NCBI GenBank assembly: GCA_003248755.1
Contig: QFQW01000021.1
Span: 1 to 52,729 of the forward strand
Length of the DNA stretch: 52,729 nucleotides
DNA from: Chryseobacterium sp.
GTDB taxonomy: Bacteria > Bacteroidota > Bacteroidia > Flavobacteriales > Weeksellaceae
Reading direction: 5' to 3'
In this document: positions 8,423 to 15,269 of the stretch, in pieces
Position numbering within the stretch: position 1 is the first letter of the stretch
Layout of the letters: every line of letters begins with the position of its first letter
The notes under the pieces: model-generated
Databases searched by the model: none
Told to the model about the DNA's origin: nothing
Seen by the model: only the letters and a program-made list of their open reading frames with translations
Translations under genes and position numbers: made by a program

Positions 8423-9817
8423 ATGAGCGATAAACAAAAAACAATCAAAGAAGAAATCCAGTTATCTGGAATAGGTCTTCACACAGGAAAAGAGGTTAAT
8501 TTGACAATCAAACCGGCAAAAGAAAATGCCGGATTTGTATTTGTAAGAACAGACCTCGAAGGTCATCCCCAAGTTGAGGCTGATGTTAATTACGTAACAA
8601 CTACGGAAAGAGGAACTACTCTTGAGAAGTTGGGCGTTAAAATCCATACTTGCGAACACCTTTTGGCTGCTCTGGTAGGGATGGATGTTGATAATGCAAT
8701 TCTGGAAATGAATAGTGCAGAACCACCGATCTTAGATGGCTCTTCCAAATATTTTGTAGAGGCAATAGAAAAAGTTGGGGTTCAGGAACAAGAGCTTCCT
8801 AGAGAATATCTTGTCATCAAAGAAGTGATGAACTACATCGACCCTTCTACAGGTTCAGAATTGACTGTAATTCCTGCTGACGATTATGAGATTACAACAA
8901 TGGTAGATTTTGGAACCAAAGTATTGGGAACCCAGAATGCCAGTATGAAAAATCTTTCCGAGTTCAAAGATGAGATTGCTTCTGCTAGAACTTTCAGTTT
9001 CTTACACGAACTAGAGCAACTTTTGGATGCCAATCTTATCAAAGGTGGAGACATTAGCAATGCTATTGTCTATGTTGATAAGGAACTGACTCCGGAAACG
9101 TTGGAGAAACTTAAGGTTGCTTTCGGGAAAGACGAAGTTTCCATCCGTCCAAACGGCATTCTGGATAATTTGACCCTTAATTATACCAATGAAGCTGCTC
9201 GTCACAAATTGCTGGATGTTATTGGTGATTTGGCTTTAGTAGGAGTTAGAATCAAGGGCAGAGTTATTGCGAACAAACCGGGACACTTTGTGAACACTCA
9301 GTTTGCAAAAAAACTAAACAGACAATACAAATTGCAAAAAAGAAAAAATGTTCCTGATTTCGATTTGAAGGCTGAGCCTGTTTTCGATATCAACGGAATC
9401 ATGAGATTATTACCGCACAGACCTCCGTTTTTGTTGGTAGATAAAATCTTGGAATTATCTGATACTCACGTTGTGGGACTTAAAAATGTTTCTATGAACG
9501 AACCTTTCTTTGTAGGACATTTCCCAAAAGAACCTGTAATGCCGGGTGTTTTACAGATTGAGGCTATGGCTCAAGTTGGGGGTATATTGGTTTTAGCAAA
9601 CGTTCCGGATCCCGAGAATTATTCCACTTACTTTGTGAAAATGGATAACGTAAAATTCAAGAAAAAAGTAGTTCCGGGAGATCAGGTTATTTTCAAGATC
9701 GAATTAATAGAACCTATCAGAAGAGGAATTGTACATATGCAAGGCTACGGTTATGTTGGAGACAGTGTAGTTGTAGAAGCAGAACTGATGGCTCAAGTAG
9801 CAAAAACTAAAATTTAA
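8423..9817 (+). CDS. lpxC: Fused LpxC deacetylase / FabZ hydroxyacyl-ACP dehydratase
   Basis: The product has 464 residues in two domains. LpxC (about 1-310) removes the acetyl group from UDP-acyl-GlcNAc, the committed lipid A step; its zinc ligands are His79 in CEHLLAAL and His261/Asp265 in HKLLD. FabZ (about 325-464) dehydrates 3-hydroxyacyl-ACP; its active pair is His366 in GHFPKEPVMPG and Glu380 in IEAMAQ, 14 residues apart as in stand-alone FabZ. LpxC consumes hydroxyacyl-derived lipid A precursors and FabZ competes for the same 3-hydroxyacyl-ACP pool, so the fusion links the two pathways. Such fusions are known in Bacteroidetes. Confidence 0.96.
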   Translation: MSDKQKTIKEEIQLSGIGLHTGKEVNLTIKPAKENAGFVFVRTDLEGHPQVEADVNYVTTTERGTTLEKLGVKIHTCEHLLAALVGMDVDNAILEMNSAEPPILDGSSKYFVEAIEKVGVQEQELPREYLVIKEVMNYIDPSTGSELTVIPADDYEITTMVDFGTKVLGTQNASMKNLSEFKDEIASARTFSFLHELEQLLDANLIKGGDISNAIVYVDKELTPETLEKLKVAFGKDEVSIRPNGILDNLTLNYTNEAARHKLLDVIGDLALVGVRIKGRVIANKPGHFVNTQFAKKLNRQYKLQKRKNVPDFDLKAEPVFDINGIMRLLPHRPPFLLVDKILELSDTHVVGLKNVSMNEPFFVGHFPKEPVMPGVLQIEAMAQVGGILVLANVPDPENYSTYFVKMDNVKFKKKVVPGDQVIFKIELIEPIRRGIVHMQGYGYVGDSVVVEAELMAQVAKTKI

Positions 9818-9820
9818 TTT

Positions 9821-10609
9821 ATGATTCACCAGCTTACAGCAGTAGATCCACGTGCCAAGATTGGCAAAAATGTAACAATCGAACCATTTACAACAATCGG
9901 CGCAAATGTCGTAGTAGGAGCGGATACTTGGATCGGTCCTAATGTTACTATAATGGAAAATGTGAGAATAGGTAAGAATTGTAAAATTTTCCCCGGAACA
10001 GTGATTGGAGCAATACCTCAAGATCTAAAATTTGATGGAGAAGATACTCAGGTAATCATTGGAGATGGAACCACACTCAGAGAATGTGTTACTATCAACA
10101 GAGGAACCAAGGCGCTTGGTTATACAAAAGTTGGGAATAACTGTTTAATTATGGCAACTTCTCACATTGCGCATGATTGTATCGTTGGTGATAATGTAAT
10201 TATTGCTAATGGATGTGGAATTGCAGGTCATGTGGAAATTGGCGATTTTGTTGTAATGGGTGGACTTTCTGCTGTTCAGCAATTTGGAAAAATAGGTAAA
10301 CATGTTATGGTTTCCGGAGGTTCATTGATCAGAAAAGATATTCCGCCATATGTGAAAGTAGCTAGAGAACCAATTTCTTACGCAGGAATTAATTCTGTGG
10401 GATTAAGAAGAAGAGGTTTTAGTAATGATAAAATCTTCGAAATTCAAAAAATCTACAGAGCTATCTTTCAAATGAAAATGAATACAACTCAGGCTATCGA
10501 ATTCATTGAAAAAGAAATGCTTCCAACTGTTGAGAGGGATGAGATTATCACATTCATCCAAAACTCGCCGAGAGGTATTGTAAAAGGTTATGGCTCAAAT
10601 AAAGAATAA
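9821..10609 (+). CDS. lpxA: UDP-N-acetylglucosamine acyltransferase LpxA
   Basis: The product has 262 residues, the standard LpxA size. It starts 3 bp after the lpxC-fabZ stop codon, implying translational coupling. The protein is a hexapeptide-repeat left-handed beta helix with the catalytic region HIAHD (His118). It ends in the C-terminal helical bundle typical of LpxA (KIYRAIFQMKMNTTQAIEF). It transfers a hydroxyacyl chain from ACP to the 3-OH of UDP-GlcNAc, the first lipid A step. Confidence 0.95.
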   Translation: MIHQLTAVDPRAKIGKNVTIEPFTTIGANVVVGADTWIGPNVTIMENVRIGKNCKIFPGTVIGAIPQDLKFDGEDTQVIIGDGTTLRECVTINRGTKALGYTKVGNNCLIMATSHIAHDCIVGDNVIIANGCGIAGHVEIGDFVVMGGLSAVQQFGKIGKHVMVSGGSLIRKDIPPYVKVAREPISYAGINSVGLRRRGFSNDKIFEIQKIYRAIFQMKMNTTQAIEFIEKEMLPTVERDEIITFIQNSPRGIVKGYGSNKE

Positions 10610-10638
10610 TTAAAATAATATAAGTTTATATATAACTA

Positions 10639-11202
10639 ATGGCAACAAGCAACGATATAAGAAAAGGACTTTGTATAGAGTACAGTAATGACATCTACAA
10701 AGTTATCGAGTTTCTTCACGTAAAACCAGGTAAAGGACCAGCGTTCGTAAGAACAAAATTAAAATCTGTGACCAACGGAAAAGTAATCGACAATACTTTT
10801 TCTGCCGGACACAAAATTGAAGAAGTAAAGGTGATCACAAGAAAATTCCAATATCTTTATGATGACGATAATGGATTCCACTTCATGAATAACGAAGATT
10901 TCTCTCAGCTATATCTTAACAAGGATATGATTGAGAATTCTAACTTGATGAAAGCTGGAGAAGAGGTAACAATAATCTTGAAAGAAGCGGATGAAACGCC
11001 ACTTTCCGCAGAACTTCCACAATCTGTTTACTTAGAGGTTATCGAAGCTGATCCGGGTGTAAAAGGAAATACAGCAACTAATGCTCTGAAAAATGCAATC
11101 GTGGAAACAGGCGCAAGGGTAATGGTTCCTTTGTTCATCGAGCCAGGTGACAAGATCAAGATCAGTACAGAAGACGGCTCTTACTTGGAAAGAGTAAAAT
11201 AA
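10639..11202 (+). CDS. efp: Translation elongation factor P
   Basis: The product has 187 residues, with the three OB-like domains expected of EF-P. EF-P relieves ribosome stalling at polyproline stretches. The loop that reaches the peptidyl transferase centre reads KPGKGPAF, with Lys32 at the position that is modified in some bacteria; no modification enzyme (epmA/epmB) is seen nearby. It follows lpxA by 29 bp and is followed by a strong terminator, so it is probably the last gene of the lipid A transcript. Confidence 0.96.
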   Translation: MATSNDIRKGLCIEYSNDIYKVIEFLHVKPGKGPAFVRTKLKSVTNGKVIDNTFSAGHKIEEVKVITRKFQYLYDDDNGFHFMNNEDFSQLYLNKDMIENSNLMKAGEEVTIILKEADETPLSAELPQSVYLEVIEADPGVKGNTATNALKNAIVETGARVMVPLFIEPGDKIKISTEDGSYLERVK

Positions 11203-11213
11203 ATTATAGCAGG

Positions 11214-11251
11214 AAGCTGGAAGCATTAAGTTTTCCAGCTTTCATTTTTTT
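11214..11251 (+). terminator. Intrinsic terminator after efp
   Basis: AAGCTGGAA (11214-11222) pairs with TTCCAGCTT (11233-11241), followed by a T run. Confidence 0.85.
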
Positions 11252-11252
11252 A

Positions 11253-11355
11253 TGGCAGCTTTTCCGCCTTCCGCTCCCAATCTTTTTTGCAGAAGACTTT
11301 AGATTCAATAGAACTTTTGTACAAGCAAAAAAGGATTTCCGCTCAAGTCGGGCTG
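11253..11355. repeat. Probable dispersed intergenic repeat (TTCCGCT type)
   Basis: This gene-free stretch has a composition unlike its AT-rich surroundings. TCTTTTTTGC (11281-11290) faces GCAAAAAAGG (11325-11334), which gives a long stem. TTCCGCT occurs on both sides (11269-11275 and 11337-11343), and GCAGC/GCTGC lie near the ends. It resembles the long inverted intergenic repeats common in flavobacterial genomes, judged from memory of the style rather than a match. Confidence 0.45.
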
Positions 11356-11425
11356 CGTGCGATTCGTAGTTTCAAAATTTCGAACTGCAGTCTAAAATCA
11401 AATTTTTAAATTATAACATCTAGTT

Positions 11426-12328
11426 ATGACTTTCAATCAGCCACAACACCTTAAAACAATTGCTGATATCATCAATGCAAAATATATCGGTGCAGATGAC
11501 TTCCAAGTTTTTGGAACCAATGAGATCCATATGGTCCGTCCGGGAGATATCGTTTTTGTGAATCATCCAAAATATTATGATAAAGCACTTAATTCCGCAG
11601 CTACAATCATTTTAATTGATAAAGAAGTAGAATGTCCGGAAGGAAAAGCGCTTTTGGTTTCGGATGATCCATTCAGGGATTTTAATAAGATCAATACCCA
11701 TTTTACAAGAATTTCAAATTTTAAGGAAGAACTTCACGATTTGGAAGTAGGCGACGGAACTTCCATTCATCCATCGGCTGTTATTGGAAATGATGTGAGG
11801 ATTGGGAAAAATTGCCATATTTTCCCTAATGTTGTTATTGGCGACAGAACAATCATTGGAGATAATGTTATTATTCAATCTAATACAGTGATCGGCGGTG
11901 ATGCATTCTATTATAGGAAACTAAATGGGAATTTTGATCGATTGATTTCTGTCGGAAACGTTGTCATCGAAGATAATGTAGAAATCGGAAATAGTTGTAC
12001 GATTGACAGAGGTGTGACAGATTCTACCAGAATTGGTGAAGGAAGCATTCTTGATAATCAAATCCAGATTGGTCACGATACGGTTATAGGCAAAAAGTGT
12101 CTAATAGCTTCTCAAACCGGAATTGCCGGATGTTGCATTATAGAGGATGAAGTAACCATGTGGGGGCAAGTTGGTATTGCTTCGGGTCTTACAATAGAAA
12201 AAGGAACTGTTCTTTTAGCACAAGTAGGAGTAAATAGAAACCTGAAAAAAGGAACTTACTTTGGACCAATTGCAGAAGAATTCCGGGATTATCTGAGAAA
12301 AGAAGTAAAAGTCAAAAATCTGAAGTAA
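11426..12328 (+). CDS. Second LpxD-like acyltransferase
   Basis: The product has 300 residues, 39 fewer than the LpxD at 7358. It keeps the N-terminal uridine-binding domain (MVRPGDIVFVNHPKYY) and the hexapeptide beta helix. The equivalent catalytic histidine is His217 in QIGHDTVIG. It lacks the long C-terminal helical extension that in LpxD contacts ACP, ending in RKEVKVKNLK. It may acylate a different UDP-sugar, use another acyl donor, or be an alternate LpxD. It lies between efp and sucD behind a terminator and repeat, and no consensus promoter was identified. Confidence 0.85.
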   Translation: MTFNQPQHLKTIADIINAKYIGADDFQVFGTNEIHMVRPGDIVFVNHPKYYDKALNSAATIILIDKEVECPEGKALLVSDDPFRDFNKINTHFTRISNFKEELHDLEVGDGTSIHPSAVIGNDVRIGKNCHIFPNVVIGDRTIIGDNVIIQSNTVIGGDAFYYRKLNGNFDRLISVGNVVIEDNVEIGNSCTIDRGVTDSTRIGEGSILDNQIQIGHDTVIGKKCLIASQTGIAGCCIIEDEVTMWGQVGIASGLTIEKGTVLLAQVGVNRNLKKGTYFGPIAEEFRDYLRKEVKVKNLK

Positions 12329-12387
12329 ATCATATTTTAATTCTTCAAAAAATATCTAATTCCAAGAAAGTTTTGAATTATTATCGT

Positions 12388-12395
12388 TATTTTTG
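12388..12395 (+). promoter_or_regulatory. -7 promoter box TATTTTTG for sucD
   Basis: It is an exact TAnnTTTG match. It leaves a leader of about 36 nt before the ATG at 12438. Confidence 0.55.
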
Positions 12396-12437
12396 CGAAT
12401 AACAAATGTTTATAAAATCAATAAATTATAATAAAAA

Positions 12438-13310
12438 ATGTCAGTATTAGTAAACAAAGATTCTAAAGTTATCGTACAAGGATTTACAGGTAACGAAGGT
12501 ACTTTCCACGCAGGTCAGATGATCGATTACGGAACCAACGTTGTTGGTGGTGTAACTCCGGGAAAAGGAGGAACTGAGCATCTTGGAAAGCCGGTTTTCA
12601 ACTCAGTTTCAGAAGCTGTTGAGAAAGCTGGAGCTAATGTCAGTATTATTTTCGTTCCGCCGGCATTTGCTGCAGATGCTGTAATGGAAGCTGCAGAAGC
12701 AGGTATCAAAGTTATTGTATGTATCACGGAAGGTATCCCGGTTGCTGATATGGTGAAGGTTAAGGATTATATCCAGGACAGAGATGTTCGTTTGATTGGT
12801 CCAAACTGCCCTGGTATCATCACTTCTGACGAAGCTAAAATAGGAATCATGCCAGGTTTCGTTTTCAAAAAAGGAAAAGTAGGTATCGTTTCAAAATCTG
12901 GAACTTTGACTTACGAAGCTGCTGATCAGGTTGTAAAAGCTGGTTTCGGGGTTTCTACTGCTATCGGAATAGGTGGTGACCCAATTATCGGAACTACTAC
13001 AAAAGAAGCTTTGGAATTGTTCATCAACGATCCTGAAACTGAAGCTGTGGTAATGATCGGAGAGATTGGAGGATCTTTGGAAGCAGAAGCTGCAAGATGG
13101 TACAAAGCTAGTGGTTCTACAAAACCAGTTGTAGGATTTATCGCTGGACAAACTGCGCCAAAAGGTAGAACAATGGGACACGCAGGTGCTATTGTAGGTG
13201 GTGCTGATGATACTGCTCAAGCAAAAATGGCTATTATGAAAGAAAACGGAATTCACGTTGTAGATTCTCCTGCTGAGATTGGGGTAACTGTGGCAAAAGT
13301 TCTTGCATAA
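12438..13310 (+). CDS. sucD: Succinyl-CoA ligase (ADP/GDP-forming) subunit alpha
   Basis: The product has 290 residues, full length. The N-terminal CoA-binding Rossmann domain starts VNKDSKVIVQGFTGNEG. The phosphorylated histidine is His248 in MGHAGAIVGG. With SucB/SucC it interconverts succinyl-CoA and succinate in the TCA cycle with substrate-level phosphorylation. The beta-subunit gene is not adjacent, so the two subunits are encoded at separate loci. It has its own promoter and terminator and is likely monocistronic. Confidence 0.97.
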   Translation: MSVLVNKDSKVIVQGFTGNEGTFHAGQMIDYGTNVVGGVTPGKGGTEHLGKPVFNSVSEAVEKAGANVSIIFVPPAFAADAVMEAAEAGIKVIVCITEGIPVADMVKVKDYIQDRDVRLIGPNCPGIITSDEAKIGIMPGFVFKKGKVGIVSKSGTLTYEAADQVVKAGFGVSTAIGIGGDPIIGTTTKEALELFINDPETEAVVMIGEIGGSLEAEAARWYKASGSTKPVVGFIAGQTAPKGRTMGHAGAIVGGADDTAQAKMAIMKENGIHVVDSPAEIGVTVAKVLA

Positions 13311-13336
13311 TCGTAGTATTTATTAAAATATATTTT

Positions 13337-13368
13337 GAGAAGCTCGAGTAGAGCTTCTCATTTTTTTT
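13337..13368 (+). terminator. Intrinsic terminator after sucD
   Basis: GAGAAGCTC (13337-13345), a 5-nt loop, then GAGCTTCTC (13351-13359) and a run of T. Confidence 0.9.
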
Positions 13369-13371
13369 ATT

Positions 13372-13379
13372 TAAATTTG
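13372..13379 (+). promoter_or_regulatory. -7 promoter box TAAATTTG
   Basis: It is an exact TAnnTTTG match directly after the sucD terminator and 30 bp before the ATG at 13410. Confidence 0.5.
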
Positions 13380-13409
13380 AAACAGAAAATACTTATAAAT
13401 ACACTAAAT

Positions 13410-14063
13410 ATGAAAAAAATCCTTTTCGGATCTTTATTATTAATGTCATTCTTCTCTCAAGCTCAAATTGATTTTCGATCTACGGAATTTGGAGTTGTTG
13501 CTGGCGGAACCTATTCTAGAGTTAGAAATGCGCATAATCCTTCTGGTGGTAGATTTTCCATTTTAGGAGGCTTAGTTGCACAAGTGCCAATTGGTGCAAC
13601 AGAACAATTTTATCTTCAGGCGGAAGCATTGTATTTTGGTGCTGGAGAATCAGGGAAAGCCAAAGATGCGAAAGGGAGCCTCGGTTATGATGCCATTTAT
13701 GCCAATAATTATCTGAGTGTTCCTCTTAATTTTAAAGGTTATTTTTCTGAAGCAGAATCAGAATTTTTTGGTTTGATAGGGCCAAGATTTAATTTTTTGC
13801 TAAATCAAAAAGTGAAGAATTCTGCAAAAGAAGGTTATGAAGCCGATAGTTATGGTAAAGCTAATTCATTTAATTTTGGATTGGGTGCAGGCGTTGGTTT
13901 CAGTTACAAACGCAAATTAGAATTAGCTTTAAAATATGATATCGGTTTGTCAAATACTTATCCTGATTTAAAAAACGTTCCCGGAGAAAGCGGATATTCG
14001 GGATCTGAAAAGAAAAAATCGGAACAGGTTTTAAGCCTAGGATTAACTTATTTTTTCAAATAA
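13410..14063 (+). CDS. Outer-membrane beta-barrel (porin-like) protein
   Basis: The product has 217 residues from the ATG that starts the signal peptide MKKILFGSLLLMSFFSQAQ. An upstream extension of the frame runs through the sucD terminator and was rejected. The mature part alternates Gly and aromatic residues in strands such as AEALYFGAGES, FNFLLNQKVKN and LSLGLTYFFK with a C-terminal Phe. This is typical of small eight- to ten-stranded barrels (PorT/OmpW-like 'outer membrane beta-barrel' families). It is inferred to lie in the outer membrane; the ligand is unknown. It converges with recA. Confidence 0.82.
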   Translation: MKKILFGSLLLMSFFSQAQIDFRSTEFGVVAGGTYSRVRNAHNPSGGRFSILGGLVAQVPIGATEQFYLQAEALYFGAGESGKAKDAKGSLGYDAIYANNYLSVPLNFKGYFSEAESEFFGLIGPRFNFLLNQKVKNSAKEGYEADSYGKANSFNFGLGAGVGFSYKRKLELALKYDIGLSNTYPDLKNVPGESGYSGSEKKKSEQVLSLGLTYFFK

Positions 14064-14071
14064 AATTAAAC

Positions 14072-14103
14072 AAAAAAGCTGGTAGAGACCTACCAGCTTT
14101 TTT
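14072..14103. terminator. Bidirectional terminator between the barrel gene and recA
   Basis: AAAAAAGCTGGTA (14072-14084) pairs with TACCAGCTTTTTT (14091-14103). The A and T tracts on both sides let it work for both convergent genes. Confidence 0.88.
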
Positions 14104-14104
14104 G

Positions 14105-15106
14105 TTATTTGTTACTAATGCTTTCTTTGATTTTATTTTCGATTTCTTCTGAAAGTTCAGGATTATCTTTTAAAACGTCTTTCACAGCATCACGCCCTTG
14201 TCCGAGCTTGGTATCTTCATAGCTGAACCAAGAACCACTCTTTTTAACAACGCCAAGATCTACAGCAGTATCGAGAATTTCTCCAACTTTTGAAACACCT
14301 TCTCCATACATAATATCAAATTCTGCCATTTTGAAAGGAGGTGCAACTTTGTTTTTAACAATCTTCACCTTTACACGGCTTCCGATAGCTTCATCTCCGT
14401 TTTTGATTGGAGCACTTGCTTTTCTGATGTCAATCCTTACAGAAGCATAAAATTTAAGGGCGTTTCCACCTGTCGTAGTTTCAGGATTTCCGAACATAAC
14501 TCCGATTTTTTCACGAAGTTGATTGATGAAAATTACCGTACACTTTGTTCTGTTGATTGTAGCTGTTAATTTTCTAAGAGCCTGAGACATCAATCTTGCA
14601 TGAAGACCCATTTTGGAATCTCCCATTTCTCCCTCGATTTCCGCTTTTGGTGTTAGTGCGGCAACAGAGTCAATAACAACAATATCAATAGCTCCTGAAC
14701 GGATTAAATTATCAGCAATTTCTAATGCTTGTTCACCATTATCTGGTTGAGAAATAATCAAATTTTCTAAGTCAATTCCCAATTTTGCAGCATAGTTTCT
14801 GTCAAAAGCGTGTTCCGCATCTATAAAAGCAGCAATTCCACCAGCTTTCTGGGCTTCTGCAATTGCATGAAGTGTAAGGGTAGTTTTACCGGAAGATTCC
14901 GGACCATAGATTTCTATGATTCTTCCTCGCGGATATCCACCGACTCCTAACGCTAGATCCAATCCCAAAGATCCGGAAGAGATAACTTCTATACTTGTGT
15001 CCACAGAGTCTTCACCCAGTGTCATTACAGTCCCTTTTCCATAGGTTTTATCTAGTTTTTCAAGCACCAGCTGTAGTGCTTTTTTCTTATCATCTGTAGT
15101 ACTCAT
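14105..15106 (-). CDS. recA: Recombinase RecA
   Basis: The product has 333 residues from the ATG at 15106. A longer reading from a TTG at 15127 was rejected because that TTG is part of the -7 promoter box. The Walker A motif GPESSGKT is at 68-75, followed by the RecA core and the NTKCTVIFINQLREKIGVMFG-type loop region. RecA forms filaments on single-stranded DNA for homologous recombination and induces the SOS response. I saw no LexA-type operator in the short upstream region. Confidence 0.97.
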   Translation of the reverse strand: MSTTDDKKKALQLVLEKLDKTYGKGTVMTLGEDSVDTSIEVISSGSLGLDLALGVGGYPRGRIIEIYGPESSGKTTLTLHAIAEAQKAGGIAAFIDAEHAFDRNYAAKLGIDLENLIISQPDNGEQALEIADNLIRSGAIDIVVIDSVAALTPKAEIEGEMGDSKMGLHARLMSQALRKLTATINRTKCTVIFINQLREKIGVMFGNPETTTGGNALKFYASVRIDIRKASAPIKNGDEAIGSRVKVKIVKNKVAPPFKMAEFDIMYGEGVSKVGEILDTAVDLGVVKKSGSWFSYEDTKLGQGRDAVKDVLKDNPELSEEIENKIKESISNK

Positions 15107-15124
15107 TATTTCAAAAATTATTCT

Positions 15125-15132
15125 CAAAAATA
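15125..15132 (-). promoter_or_regulatory. -7 promoter box TATTTTTG for recA
   Basis: On the minus strand this is an exact TAnnTTTG match 18 bp before the recA ATG. It predicts a leader of about 12 nt. Confidence 0.6.
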
Positions 15133-15245
15133 ATCATTTTAATCTTGAAAGCCTAATTTTTTTATTCTATTGGCTTTAATTAAAAATTTAAAATAGGATT
15201 AATCTCGAAACCTCAATTGTATTCAAGTTGTAATGAATTTTCAAT

Positions 15246-15253
15246 TAAATTTG
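15246..15253 (+). promoter_or_regulatory. -7 promoter box TAAATTTG
   Basis: It is an exact TAnnTTTG match 16 bp before the ATG of the Delta-60 repeat protein gene. Confidence 0.5.
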
Positions 15254-15269
15254 CAATTATTTTTTGCGA

